Below the pieces are notes generated by a model. The model was not told the DNA's origin. It saw only the letters and a list, made by a program, of their open reading frames with translations, and did no database searches. The position numbers were made by a program, and so were the translations under genes. From NCBI GenBank assembly GCA_045635885.1, contig JAZTWO010000033.1, positions 1 through 32,904 on the forward strand: a DNA stretch of 32,904 nt, in the 5' to 3' direction. Source of the stretch: RGIG4608 sp045635885. GTDB taxonomy: Bacteria > Bacillota > Clostridia > Oscillospirales > CAG-272. Of the stretch, positions 8,509 to 16,476 are shown piece by piece; position 1 is the first letter of the stretch, and each line of letters opens with the position of its first letter.

Positions 8509-8874
8509 TTAGCCCAAAGAGTTCATCATTCCCGACTTAAGTTTGTTCAAGGCACTTTTTTCAATTCGACTAACGTATGAACGTGAAATGTTGAGCATTT
8601 GCGCAACCTCACGTTGCGTATAGCTCTTTCTTGTATCAAAAAGCCCATAACGGAGTGTTATAATCTGCCTCTCTCTCTCGTCGAGCACGTTTTTCACAAG
8701 ACGCAAAGCCCTTTGTGTTTGCGTTTTCTTGTCAAGCTCGTCGCCAAGGTCCTCGTTTGTACTTAAAATATCCATATATGTCAAGGGGTTGCCCTCTCTG
8801 TCCATATCAATCGTTTCAGTCAGCGAAACCTCCCCCGTGTGCTTCTTCTGCGCCCTAAAATGCATCAAAATTTC
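8509..8874 (-). CDS. sigK: sigK 3' part (sigma region 4), split gene
   Basis: This is the C-terminal half of the late mother-cell sporulation sigma factor. From the att core it reads EILMHFRAQKKHTGEVSL, and it ends with the region 4 helix-turn-helix YTQREVAQMLNISRSYVSRI followed by EKSALNKLKSG. The GEVSL...DREGN...LSTNEDLGDEL spacing is typical of SigK. There is no ribosome site at its own first ATG, so it is not an independent gene. Joined to the part at 29653-29997 through the core GAATG, it completes a frame of about 231 residues, close to the ~240 of B. subtilis pro-SigK. It is silent until the element is excised. Confidence 0.93.
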   Translation of the reverse strand, partial: EILMHFRAQKKHTGEVSLTETIDMDREGNPLTYMDILSTNEDLGDELDKKTQTQRALRLVKNVLDERERQIITLRYGLFDTRKSYTQREVAQMLNISRSYVSRIEKSALNKLKSGMMNSLG

Positions 8875-10552
8875 ATTCGCTATCTACACGCGACGGATTT
8901 TTACCGTCCATCTCACCTGTGTCGGGATTTTCGTAAAGTCCTTCTTCTCCAAACCAATGTACTCTTGCTTCTTCTCCGTTCCACACAATCTTTTTAACGT
9001 GCTTTTTGATGATTGAACGTTTTTCCTCTAAGGGTAGATCGTCTGCGGTGAGATGGAGCAAGGCGTTCTTAACCTCGTCAATCTGCTCTTCGGAGAGGCG
9101 TTTTTCTTTGATTGATGCTTCCAAAAGCAACTTGTTGCGCTTGTGGTTTTCAATGTCCTGATTTATTTTCTTGATATTGTCATAAATGCCTTTTCTTATT
9201 CCATCATCATCTTGAATTGCCAAATCTTTATAGAAACGAGCAATTGATTTTTCACAAGCGGCAATTTGCTTTTCTTCTTCCTTGATGTCGGCTTGATAAT
9301 TGGCTTGAGATTTGCGAAGCTCTCTCTTTATTTTGTTTATGTCGGAGTTGGGCAAATCTGCCTCATCGTAAAAACGCTTGAATTCTGCCATAATAATTTT
9401 GTCAAGCATATTGCCGTTGGGGTTGTCCATTTGGCAAAGCTCGCCGTTTGTCAAAAGCTTTTTGCGGCACACATAGGAGTATATTTTTTCACCCTCGGCA
9501 TTCAATCTTTTGCTGAGTTTGGGACGCATATAATCGCCGCATTGACCGCAAACTACTATGCCGGAAAGTAAAGCAACGTGTGTGCGAGGTTTGTTGTAAT
9601 TTTTTGATGAATTTTCTGACAAAAGTTCTTGAACCGCGCACCAATCTGCACCCGAAATCACACCCTTGTGCTTACCAATTGCGGCAATCCACTCGTTCTT
9701 AGGGCGCATTTTTGTGCTTTTTTTATCTAACTGAAGCGTACGATTGTAAATCATTACTCCGTGCTTTCCGTCAAAATCGTTTTCATCTGCAAATAAGGGG
9801 ATTTCGTTTTTGCAAATGTAGGCATAGGCGTCCTTGTCCGCTATCATATACACGGGATTTGTCAAAATCGCCCTGATGGCAAAGCGAGAAAAATCGTTGC
9901 CTTCCTTGGTTTTGTGACCGTTTACCATCATAAATTTTTCAGTTTTGGTAAGTGAACGTAATTCCAAAAATTTCTCATAAATAAGTTTAACGATCTTTAT
10001 TTCACTTGAAATCTGAGTAAGCTTGAACTCGATTTTGTTGCTTTTGTGAGTGATTTTCTCGGAATTATACCCCGTTGGAGTGTTTCCACCGAGCCAACGT
10101 CCCGATTTGGCAAGCTCGTGAAGGTTGTCACGGATACGTTCTGCGGTTGTTTCTCTTTCCAATTCAGCAAAAACCGATGCCATCAACAACATAGCTCTGC
10201 CCGATGGGGTTGCAGTGTTGTAGTTTCCCTCAACAAATAACATTTTTACGTTTTTCTTGTCCAATTCTTTGAAAAGAGTGGCAAACTCTGCAACGTTACG
10301 GCTAATTCGGTCAAGACGGTAAGCGCAAATTCCCTGAATGATGCCTTTGTCCACCAAATCCATCATTTTCTTGAATTCTGGGCGGTTCATATTTTTGCCA
10401 CTTTTGCCATCATCGGTGAAAATAAGCGCATTTGCGGCTTCTTCTTGAGAAAATTCTTTTGCAATTGCCTGGCGGCACATCTCTGCTTGGTTGCCCAAGC
10501 TGTCTCCAACGATTGATGATTTAGATTTTCTGCAGTAAATTGCAAATTGCAT
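8873..10552 (-). CDS. Large serine recombinase, SpoIVCA type
   Basis: The product has 559 residues. Order: N-terminal resolvase/invertase catalytic domain with nucleophile Ser10 (YCRKS) and the arginine motif YRLDRISRN (78-86); GRAMLLMASVFAELERET; a Recombinase domain; a zinc-ribbon-like region (CGQCGD...C...C, about 335-385); and a coiled coil (about 405-490), as in large serine integrases. The start at 10552 has AAAGGAG 8 bases upstream. It is transcribed with sigK polarity and should catalyse excision of the element, restoring sigK. Oddly, its TGA stop at 8875-8873 spans the att core and its final A is host DNA. In the excised circle the frame instead continues in phase into the Xre gene. 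Confidence 0.93.
   Translation of the reverse strand: MQFAIYCRKSKSSIVGDSLGNQAEMCRQAIAKEFSQEEAANALIFTDDGKSGKNMNRPEFKKMMDLVDKGIIQGICAYRLDRISRNVAEFATLFKELDKKNVKMLFVEGNYNTATPSGRAMLLMASVFAELERETTAERIRDNLHELAKSGRWLGGNTPTGYNSEKITHKSNKIEFKLTQISSEIKIVKLIYEKFLELRSLTKTEKFMMVNGHKTKEGNDFSRFAIRAILTNPVYMIADKDAYAYICKNEIPLFADENDFDGKHGVMIYNRTLQLDKKSTKMRPKNEWIAAIGKHKGVISGADWCAVQELLSENSSKNYNKPRTHVALLSGIVVCGQCGDYMRPKLSKRLNAEGEKIYSYVCRKKLLTNGELCQMDNPNGNMLDKIIMAEFKRFYDEADLPNSDINKIKRELRKSQANYQADIKEEEKQIAACEKSIARFYKDLAIQDDDGIRKGIYDNIKKINQDIENHKRNKLLLEASIKEKRLSEEQIDEVKNALLHLTADDLPLEEKRSIIKKHVKKIVWNGEEARVHWFGEEGLYENPDTGEMDGKNPSRVDSE
8874..8878 (-). other. Left attachment core of the skin-like element
   Basis: GAATG on the minus strand, flanked by GATAGC on the element side and AAATTTTG on the sigK side. 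The identical five bases occur at 29667-29671. Recombination there joins CAG AAT G to AA ATT TTG ATG, which keeps the sigK frame. Confidence 0.85.
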
Positions 10553-10589
10553 AGTTCACACTCCTTTTGCTGTTTATTGATGTGTATTT

Positions 10590-10618
10590 ATTCTATCACA
10601 CAAAACCCGAATATTCAA
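10590..10618 (-). promoter_or_regulatory. Promoter of the serine recombinase gene
   Basis: On the minus strand TTGAAT (10618-10613) and TAGAAT (10595-10590) are 17 bases apart, with the start codon about 40 bases downstream. This looks like a vegetative SigA promoter. No clear mother-cell (SigE) promoter was recognised. Confidence 0.5.
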
Positions 10619-10650
10619 TAGAATAAGATAGGTAAAAAATATTTTTAAGA

Positions 10651-10685
10651 ATAAAAACAAGCCCCAAAAGCATCGGGACTTGTTT
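10651..10685 (-). terminator. Hairpin between the divergent recombinase and macro promoters
   Basis: The arms AAACAAG (10655-10661) and CTTGTTT (10679-10685) plus an inner CCC/GGG pair across one mismatch. On the minus strand the stem is followed by TTTTATTCTT. It lies upstream of both promoters, so it may shield the recombinase from minus-strand transcription entering from the right. Confidence 0.45.
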
Positions 10686-10700
10686 AATTGCAAGAAAAAT

Positions 10701-10747
10701 ATACACTTTTCCGATAAATTTACAGTCAAAATAATACACTTTTCCGA
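10701..10747. repeat. Direct repeats upstream of the macro gene promoter
   Basis: ATACACTTTTCCGA occurs at 10701-10714 and 10734-10747, exactly 33 bases apart (about three helical turns), each followed by a similar AAATTT-ACA sequence. The second copy ends three bases before the -35 box, as expected for a regulator site. Confidence 0.6.
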
Positions 10748-10750
10748 AAT

Positions 10751-10779
10751 TTGACAAATCTTTAATTAGGGTGTATAAT
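10751..10779 (+). promoter_or_regulatory. SigA-type promoter of the macro/RecQ operon
   Basis: TTGACA (10751-10756) and TATAAT (10774-10779) are separated by exactly 17 bases. Confidence 0.8.
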
Positions 10780-10826
10780 TGATTTGTTACGAAAATTGTT
10801 ATTAATGAAGAGAAAGGAGCGTACTA

Positions 10827-11825
10827 ATGCCTTTACAAATAATTCGACAAGACATTACTTTAATAAAATGCGATGCGGTGGTTAATCCGACGGACCGGTG
10901 GTTGTCTGGCGGTGGTGGGGCTGATGCTGCTATTCACGATGCTGCCGGTGAGCAATTGGACAAGCATTGCGAAGAGATTGGTTCGCTTTCTGTGGGTGAA
11001 GCAATAATCACTCCTGCATACGATATGCCGTATTGCAAGCACATAATCCACGTTGCAGGTCCGATGTGGCGCGGTGGTTTGGAGGGTGAGAGAGTTTTGC
11101 TCCGTTCTTGCTATCTTGAGGCGCTCAAACTTGCGTGGGATAACAAGTGCAAGAGTGTTGCTTTCCCACTTATTAGTTCCGGCACGTACTCATATCCCAA
11201 GGACAAGGTTTTGAAGCTCGCTACCGCTACAATCAGTGAATTTTTGATGAAGCACGAGATGAACGTTTATCTTGTGGTTTATGATGCTCATTCCTATGAA
11301 ATTAGCCAAGCTTTGAAAAGCGAACTTGACAAATATATTGAGAGCGTTTACAACCAAGACGACGAGGAATATGAAGACGAGGACGAAGGTTGGCTTAATC
11401 CCAAGGAAATGGATTGTTCAAAGGCTTTTCCGATGTGTTCTTGTATTGAAAGCAGCTCATTGGACGATTTCTTTGACGATCTCGACAAGGGATTTAGCGA
11501 TACACTTTTTGACTACATAGATGCAAAGGGAATAACCGACGTTGAGGCGTACAAGCGCTCGAACGTGAGCCGCAAGGTGTTCTCAAAAATTAAATGCAAT
11601 AATGCTTATCAGCCTTCGAAGATTACTGCGGTGAGCTTTGCAATTGGTTTGCGTCTCAATCTTGAGGAAACCGAACATCTTTTGAACACCGCAGGAATGT
11701 GCCTGTCCCGTTCAAGCAAGTTTGATGTTATTATCGAATACTTTATCAAAACTGGAAAATATCAGGACATTCACGAGGTCAACGAGGTGCTTTATCAGTA
11801 CGATCAAGTGCTGTTGGGGTGTTGA
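10827..11825 (+). CDS. Macro domain protein with C-terminal helical domain
   Basis: The product has 332 residues. Residues 1-165 form a macro domain that binds ADP-ribose-type ligands: VVNPTDRWLSGGGGADAAIH (18-37) is the signature loop, and FPLISSGTYSYPK (113-125) is the second phosphate-binding loop. The usual NAAN is NPTD here. An acidic linker (176-187) leads to a C-terminal domain (about 220-332; TDVEAYKRSNVSRKVFSKI...L...LLNTAG) that resembles an Xre-like helical domain often fused to macro domains in gut Firmicutes. It may hydrolyse or sense ADP-ribose, O-acetyl-ADP-ribose or ADP-ribosylated targets; the substrate is unknown. AAAGGAG precedes the start. It is the first gene of its operon, 21 bases before the RecQ-like gene. 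Confidence 0.82.
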   Translation: MPLQIIRQDITLIKCDAVVNPTDRWLSGGGGADAAIHDAAGEQLDKHCEEIGSLSVGEAIITPAYDMPYCKHIIHVAGPMWRGGLEGERVLLRSCYLEALKLAWDNKCKSVAFPLISSGTYSYPKDKVLKLATATISEFLMKHEMNVYLVVYDAHSYEISQALKSELDKYIESVYNQDDEEYEDEDEGWLNPKEMDCSKAFPMCSCIESSSLDDFFDDLDKGFSDTLFDYIDAKGITDVEAYKRSNVSRKVFSKIKCNNAYQPSKITAVSFAIGLRLNLEETEHLLNTAGMCLSRSSKFDVIIEYFIKTGKYQDIHEVNEVLYQYDQVLLGC

Positions 11826-11846
11826 AAATATTACTAAGGATATACT

Positions 11847-13571
11847 ATGAAAATAAGCAAACAACAAGTGATTGATATTCTTTTACGAGCAAATAAGCCA
11901 TTAAAAGCCAAAGAAATTGCAAGAGAGATTGACGGTGCGGTCAGAAGTGATGTTAATTCTTTTTTATATCACAATCCAAAATCGTTTGCCAAACAAGATG
12001 GAGATGTTTGGGTTTATATAGGATCAAATTCCACGTCTTCTAAGGGTGAAAATAAGATAAAACCAAAGAGCGAAAATCGTTCGAAAGATTACAACCTTTT
12101 GTCGAGATTGAAAAATATATATGGCTCTAATGCTAAATTTCACCCAGGGCAAGAAGAGGCAATATTGGATTTGCTTGATGGAAATAAAACTATTGTAGTA
12201 CAAAAAACCAGTTGGGGAAAAAGTTTAGTATATTTTATGGCTACAAAGATTTTAAGGGAGCAAAACAAGGGACCAGCAATAATTATTAGCCCTTTGCTTG
12301 CTTTGATGAGGGATCAAACAAAAGGAAAAACGGAAGTTGATTCACAGCAACTAACGGTAGAATATATTAATTCAACCAACAAATCAGAATGGCCAGATAT
12401 TTACGATAGAATTCAAAGAAATGAAGTAGATGCTATAATGATTGCACCCGAAAAACTTGACAATCCTAAGTTTTTGGAAGAAATGGAAAAAATTATACCC
12501 AAAGTTTCTTTATTCGTTATTGATGAAGCACATTGTATAGCTGACTGGGGGCACGATTTTAGACCAGACTATATGAGAATTCTTGGGTTTGTAAACAAGC
12601 TTAAAAAAGGCACGCCGATTTTAGCAACCACGGCTACCGCTAATGCACGCGTTATAGAAGATATTAAGTCTCAAATTGGTAATGATGTTATAATACGTAG
12701 AGGCGATTTGGACAGAACAAACTTCAAAATAGATGTATTGGATTTAGGCACAGATGCCCAAAAAATGGATTGGCTATATAGAAATCTCCCGAAATTATCA
12801 TCAAAAAATCCTGGAATAGTTTATTGTTTAACGAGAAGAGCTTGTAAAAATGTTACTAACAAGTTAAAAGAACATAATATTAATGCTGAAATGTATCACG
12901 CTCGGTTATCAGATGAAGAAAAGAATGAAATAGCTGAGCGATTCAAAAATAAGAGAATAGATGTGCTCGTTGCAACAATTGCCTACGGTATGGGTGTTGA
13001 TAATGGAGAAATATCATTTGTTGTGCACTATCATAAACCTGCTAATTTTGTGGATTATTATCAACAAATAGGGAGAGCAGGTAGGAGTATAAATAAAGTA
13101 AAAGATGCTTATGCTATAATTCTTAAAGGAAATAAAGATGATAAAATTAATATGAGGTTTATAGATAATGCCTTTCCAAGAGAAAAAGATATGAGGACTG
13201 TACTCTCATATATAGAAAAGCATCCTAAAAAAGGATTAAAACAAATTGCGGCAGCAATTATGGGTTCCTCAAACGATACGCTTGAAGACTATGAAGACAA
13301 AGTAAAACAAATACTATCGTTATTATCAATTGATGGTGCAATTGCTAAAAATTCAAAAGGTCAGTATACCAGAACAAGTACATACTGGTATTATAAAACT
13401 GCTGAAATTGAGGGCAGGCGTAACCAAAGAATGAAAGAACTTGAAGAGTTTAATGCTTTTGTAGCATCAAAGCAATGCTATATGAAAACTACTCGTATTG
13501 CATTATTGGATAAAGGAGCAGAGAATTGTGGAAGATGTGCTAATTGTAAAAAGAAGCATTTTTATGAATAG
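11847..13571 (+). CDS. RecQ-like ATP-dependent DNA helicase with N-terminal winged helix
   Basis: The product has 574 residues. Residues 1-58 look like a small winged-helix domain (KAKEIAREI...VNSFLYHNPKSF) that recurs at the start of the next gene. The helicase core follows: FHPGQEEAI (98-106), a variant Walker A QKTSWGKS (119-126), ISPLLALMRDQ, DEAH (226-229) in DEAHCIADWGHDFRPDY, TATAN, and motif VI QQIGRAGR. The C-terminus ends in a Cys cluster (CGRCANCKK) as in RecQ zinc regions, but the RQC and HRDC parts are short or absent. The gene is visibly AT-richer than the macro gene before it. A housekeeping RecQ is unlikely given its place in the element; a role in defence or element DNA processing is inferred. 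Confidence 0.85.
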   Translation: MKISKQQVIDILLRANKPLKAKEIAREIDGAVRSDVNSFLYHNPKSFAKQDGDVWVYIGSNSTSSKGENKIKPKSENRSKDYNLLSRLKNIYGSNAKFHPGQEEAILDLLDGNKTIVVQKTSWGKSLVYFMATKILREQNKGPAIIISPLLALMRDQTKGKTEVDSQQLTVEYINSTNKSEWPDIYDRIQRNEVDAIMIAPEKLDNPKFLEEMEKIIPKVSLFVIDEAHCIADWGHDFRPDYMRILGFVNKLKKGTPILATTATANARVIEDIKSQIGNDVIIRRGDLDRTNFKIDVLDLGTDAQKMDWLYRNLPKLSSKNPGIVYCLTRRACKNVTNKLKEHNINAEMYHARLSDEEKNEIAERFKNKRIDVLVATIAYGMGVDNGEISFVVHYHKPANFVDYYQQIGRAGRSINKVKDAYAIILKGNKDDKINMRFIDNAFPREKDMRTVLSYIEKHPKKGLKQIAAAIMGSSNDTLEDYEDKVKQILSLLSIDGAIAKNSKGQYTRTSTYWYYKTAEIEGRRNQRMKELEEFNAFVASKQCYMKTTRIALLDKGAENCGRCANCKKKHFYE

Positions 13572-13585
13572 GTGGAAAAGTACCA

Positions 13586-14203
13586 GTGAAAGAATTGAAG
13601 AATAAAATCAGTAAAATACTTGATGAGCATCCAGAAGGTATAAAAGCAAAGAAAATAGCTAAACTCATCAAGGAAGAGGATACACGGAAAGTAAATAGCA
13701 TTCTATATTCTTGTCCCAAAGAGTTTGTTATTGATGATAATTTTGAATGGAAACATCGAGCCGATAACGATACTTTTGTAGAAGAATGTGAGACAAGAAA
13801 TGGTAGAATTAAGAATAAGTCTGGTAAGGTTTTTCATTACTATAATTGCAATCCTAAACTGAGATTTACAGACGATTGTGTAGTTCGAGCTGTTTGTACA
13901 ATTTTAGATATACCTTGGGATGTGGCTATGATAGAACTTGCTAATAGCGCAATAGAAACTGGCTTTATGTTAAATACCCCTGAAAATTACGGTAAGTATT
14001 TAGAAGATAAGGGATACAAAAAACACAAACAACCTACAAATCCTGATGGTACAAAGGTAAGATTTAAGGATTTTGTAAAAAACTTTGATGGCAAAGCGGT
14101 TGCACATTGTGGAAAAGGACACGTTACATATATTGAAGATAATTCAACTTGGGACGTATGGGATGTATCTGAAGAAATAGTGGGTAATTATTGGACAAAA
14201 TAA
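13586..14203 (+). CDS. Winged-helix plus possible C39-like cysteine peptidase-fold protein
   Basis: The product has 205 residues with a GTG start 14 bases after the RecQ stop and a weak AGGTGG site. Residues 1-58 (KISKILDEHPEGIKAKKIAK...VNSILYSCPKEF) closely parallel the N-terminus of the preceding helicase. The C-terminal part has a conserved-looking DDCVVRAVCTIL (Cys98) and GHVTYIED (His179) followed by an aromatic, Asp-containing tail, in the order Cys-His-Asp expected of papain- or C39-like folds. That assignment is inferred from pattern only. The shared domain and tight spacing suggest that it acts together with the helicase. I do not recognise a named family. Confidence 0.6.
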   Translation: MKELKNKISKILDEHPEGIKAKKIAKLIKEEDTRKVNSILYSCPKEFVIDDNFEWKHRADNDTFVEECETRNGRIKNKSGKVFHYYNCNPKLRFTDDCVVRAVCTILDIPWDVAMIELANSAIETGFMLNTPENYGKYLEDKGYKKHKQPTNPDGTKVRFKDFVKNFDGKAVAHCGKGHVTYIEDNSTWDVWDVSEEIVGNYWTK

Positions 14204-14249
14204 ATTTGTCCCCCGACGAGCGACCTCGGGTTGAATAAAATAGTGTAAG

Positions 14250-14289
14250 ATATAGTCGTAAGGCAGAGATGCCGAGCGACTATATTTTT
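14250..14289 (+). terminator. Terminator-like hairpin with GAGA tetraloop
   Basis: An outer stem ATATAGTCG/CGACTATAT (14250-14258, 14277-14285) encloses an internal loop and an inner stem GGCA-GAGA-TGCC, and five T follow. It ends the RecQ operon but also lies only 20 bases before the next start codon, so it could act as an attenuator. The same internal arrangement recurs at 17066-17108. Confidence 0.7.
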
Positions 14290-14307
14290 ATTTTGGAGGA
14301 CAAAACA

Positions 14308-15006
14308 ATGAAGAAAAACGAAAAGATGATTGCAGATTGTGGTGGAAATCAGCCAATAGGTTTGAACAAGTGTCCCAACGGCATTACCGAGCTTGTGTTC
14401 ATTATTGACCGAAGCGGTTCGATGTCGGGGCTTGAGGCGGATACGATTGGTGGGTTCAACTCGACGATTGAGAGTCAGCGCGATAACGGTGGCAAGGTTT
14501 ATGTTTCAACGGTGCTTTTCGATCACGAAAGTTACGTGCTTCACGATCGTGTGGACATTGAAAATGTTGAGAAGATGACACGTCGCAACTATCAAGTGCG
14601 TGGAAGCACAGCATTGTTAGATGCAGTTGGAGACGCGATGCACCACATCAAAAACGTGCACAAGTATGCAAGACCTGAAGACGTGCCTGAACATACTATT
14701 TTTGTGATCACAACGGACGGTATGGAAAATGCGAGCTGCCGTTACACACAGAAAATGATTAAGACGCGTATCACACGCGCACAAAAGGAACGCGGTTGGG
14801 AGTTTATCTTCCTTGGAGCAAATATCGATGTGGCGCAGACCGCCGACGACCTCGGAATTCGTCGTGACCGTGCGACTAATTATAAATATGATGCCGACGG
14901 TGTTGGCGCTTCCTACAGAACGATGAACCGAGCTATCGCCAACGTTCGTGAGTGCAACGATGAGTTTGATCTCGCTACCATTATGGACGAAGAGGACAAG
15001 AAATAA
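14308..15006 (+). CDS. VWA-domain protein
   Basis: The product has 232 residues. The start at 14308 was chosen over an upstream in-frame ATG because GGAGGA sits 8 bases before it. Nearly the whole protein is a von Willebrand factor A domain: LVFIIDRSGSMSG carries the metal-site motif DxSxS (Asp34, Ser36, Ser38), GSTALLDAVGDAM supplies the Thr, and FVITTDGMENAS the second Asp. There is no signal peptide, so it is cytoplasmic. Such stand-alone VWA proteins often sit beside macro, phosphatase and TerD-type genes in stress or defence clusters, as here. The partner is unknown. Confidence 0.82.
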   Translation: MKKNEKMIADCGGNQPIGLNKCPNGITELVFIIDRSGSMSGLEADTIGGFNSTIESQRDNGGKVYVSTVLFDHESYVLHDRVDIENVEKMTRRNYQVRGSTALLDAVGDAMHHIKNVHKYARPEDVPEHTIFVITTDGMENASCRYTQKMIKTRITRAQKERGWEFIFLGANIDVAQTADDLGIRRDRATNYKYDADGVGASYRTMNRAIANVRECNDEFDLATIMDEEDKK

Positions 15007-15025
15007 CAATTGTGGAGGAAAAGCT

Positions 15026-15211
15026 ATGAGCAAAGAATTAAAATGGGAAAGCTATGAAGATATGCTAAAGCGCAAAAAAGAAGCTGAAGCTAAAAAGGAA
15101 GTAAAGACCATCAAGGTGGTTTATGCCGAGCCACCCGATTACTTTCCCGAAGACATAAGACGCCAATATAAGCTTGGTGAGTTTGCCGAGCCAAAAGATG
15201 ATAAAAAATAA
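15026..15211 (+). CDS. Small charged protein of unknown function
   Basis: The product has 61 residues, starting MSKELKWESYEDMLKRKKEA, with GGAGGAA upstream. It has a Lys/Glu-rich helix (about 8-30), then a Pro- and acid-rich tail (AEPPDYFPEDIRRQYKLGEF). It has no Cys and no membrane segment. It sits 19 bases after the VWA gene and is probably co-translated. No family is recognised; an accessory or adaptor role to the VWA protein would be a guess. Confidence 0.6.
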   Translation: MSKELKWESYEDMLKRKKEAEAKKEVKTIKVVYAEPPDYFPEDIRRQYKLGEFAEPKDDKK

Positions 15212-15276
15212 CCGTGTCCTGAAAATCCAGGCACGGGGAAAATCGCTGTTGAGGTGTAGCAATGTGACTACACCTC
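15212..15276 (+). other. Two consecutive hairpins, possible structured RNA
   Basis: Hairpin 1 is CCGTG-T-CCTG/CAGG-CACGG (15212-15236) with one bulge. Hairpin 2 is a perfect 9-bp stem GAGGTGTAG/CTACACCTC (15251-15276) with an 8-base loop. Neither is followed by a T run, so neither is a standard terminator. They lie between the VWA unit and the promoter of the next operon. Confidence 0.5.
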
Positions 15277-15316
15277 ACAAAACTTGAAAATAAGTATATA
15301 AATTTGTCGAATTTTG

Positions 15317-15325
15317 TGATATAAT
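15317..15325 (+). promoter_or_regulatory. Extended -10 promoter of the phosphatase-like operon
   Basis: TGATATAAT is an extended -10 (TGn-TATAAT). No good -35 box lies 17 bases upstream. GGTGGTGA lies between it and the ATG at 15346. Confidence 0.5.
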
Positions 15326-15345
15326 GTATACAAGGTGGTGATTTA

Positions 15346-15816
15346 ATGAAAATCAAAATAATGAGAAGGACTGCTTTGCAGGATTTGGCTCTGGAACCAT
15401 TCGAGGAACGTGTCGCAGTGATTAGTATCACAAGTGTGCATAATCCAATAGTTGAACTTGAAAATATGCCTCAAGAAATATTGAGACTTAACTTTGATGA
15501 CCTGGATAATGATGCGGTTGCTGACCAGCTTGGTCCCAATCCCACTCCCGAGCATCGCAAGAGTATTGAGGAAAAATATCATATGCTCAGTGACGAGCAA
15601 GCTCAACAGGTGGCGGAGTTTTATAATCGTGTGAAAGGCAATGTCGATACTTTAATTTGCCAATGCGAGTATGGTCAATCTCGAAGCGCAGGCGTTGCTG
15701 CTGCAATTATCGAATACACCACCGGCAAAGGAATACGTGTCTTTGTTGACGATAGGTATTTTCCTAATAAGTTTGTTTTTAGGAAAGTTTATAATGCGTT
15801 GAAAAACTATGAATAA
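15346..15816 (+). CDS. Dual-specificity-phosphatase-like protein
   Basis: The product has 156 residues. The catalytic loop CEYGQSR (Cys107 to Arg113) fits the Cys-x5-Arg signature of protein tyrosine/dual-specificity phosphatases, followed by SAGVAAAIIEY. The Asp-rich segment NFDDLDND (49-56) may supply the general acid. The usual His before the catalytic Cys is Gln, which is seen in atypical members. The substrate could be a phosphoprotein, a nucleotide or an RNA end; the sequence does not decide. It is first in a three-gene operon with the CpXC and second macro genes, with 12-base spacing to the next gene. Confidence 0.75.
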   Translation: MKIKIMRRTALQDLALEPFEERVAVISITSVHNPIVELENMPQEILRLNFDDLDNDAVADQLGPNPTPEHRKSIEEKYHMLSDEQAQQVAEFYNRVKGNVDTLICQCEYGQSRSAGVAAAIIEYTTGKGIRVFVDDRYFPNKFVFRKVYNALKNYE

Positions 15817-15828
15817 GGAGAATAAGAA

Positions 15829-16461
15829 ATGTCATTAGAAAGTAAAGAAATAATCAAATGTCCTGAATGTGGAAAGGATAATGAATTTATTGTTTGGCAG
15901 AGTTTGAATGGTAATCTTGATCCAGATGCCAAGCAGCAATTGCTTGATGGAACATTGTTTCATTTTAAATGTGAATGTTGCGGTTATGAGAGTAATATTG
16001 TGTATCCCATACTTTACAACGATATGGATAACAATGTAATGATTTATTTCGTAAAAGAAGACGAAATTGATGAAATCAAAAGCACATTTGCTTTCAAATC
16101 AGAATTTGGACAAGCTATGGCAGATTATAGAATAAGAATTGTAACTGACCAAAACTCATTGAGAGAAAAGGCAATTATTTTTGAAAATAAGTTAGATGAC
16201 CGCGTTGTTGAAATCCTTAAACTAATTTATTTCTCAAATCTTAGACAAACTCAATCTGATGCGAAGGTTGAAGTTGCTTATTTTATGGTTGATGACGGAG
16301 AATACTATATTCATTTCCTTGGTGAAACACCATTAACTGCTAAGGTTAGTCCTTCTCTTTACGAGCAAGTAGCAAATGATCTGGTGGGCAAACTTGAAGA
16401 AGTTGAAGATGAATATATTATTGATATGCAGTGGGCAATAAAGGCTTTGAGTAAAAAATAA
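15829..16461 (+). CDS. CpXC domain protein
   Basis: The product has 210 residues. The N-terminus has the CpXC pattern: CPECGK (Cys11, Cys14), FIVWQSLNGNLDP, LLDGTLFHFKCECCGYE (Cys48, Cys50, Cys51), then YPILYNDMDNNVMIYF. This small presumed zinc-binding domain is common in Firmicutes and has no settled function. The C-terminal ~110 residues are acidic and mixed alpha/beta and I do not recognise them. The gene lies 15 bases before the second macro gene and belongs to the same operon. Confidence 0.8.
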   Translation: MSLESKEIIKCPECGKDNEFIVWQSLNGNLDPDAKQQLLDGTLFHFKCECCGYESNIVYPILYNDMDNNVMIYFVKEDEIDEIKSTFAFKSEFGQAMADYRIRIVTDQNSLREKAIIFENKLDDRVVEILKLIYFSNLRQTQSDAKVEVAYFMVDDGEYYIHFLGETPLTAKVSPSLYEQVANDLVGKLEEVEDEYIIDMQWAIKALSKK

Positions 16462-16476
16462 AGCGAGGAAAACAAA

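Noticed and set aside
8509..8868. Short stand-alone sigma-like protein of 119 residues
   Set aside because: There is no ribosome site, and the sequence continues in frame to the att core, where it joins the other half of sigK.
10701..10747. CRISPR array
   Set aside because: There are only two 14-bp repeats, no array and no cas genes; the repeats fit an operator better.
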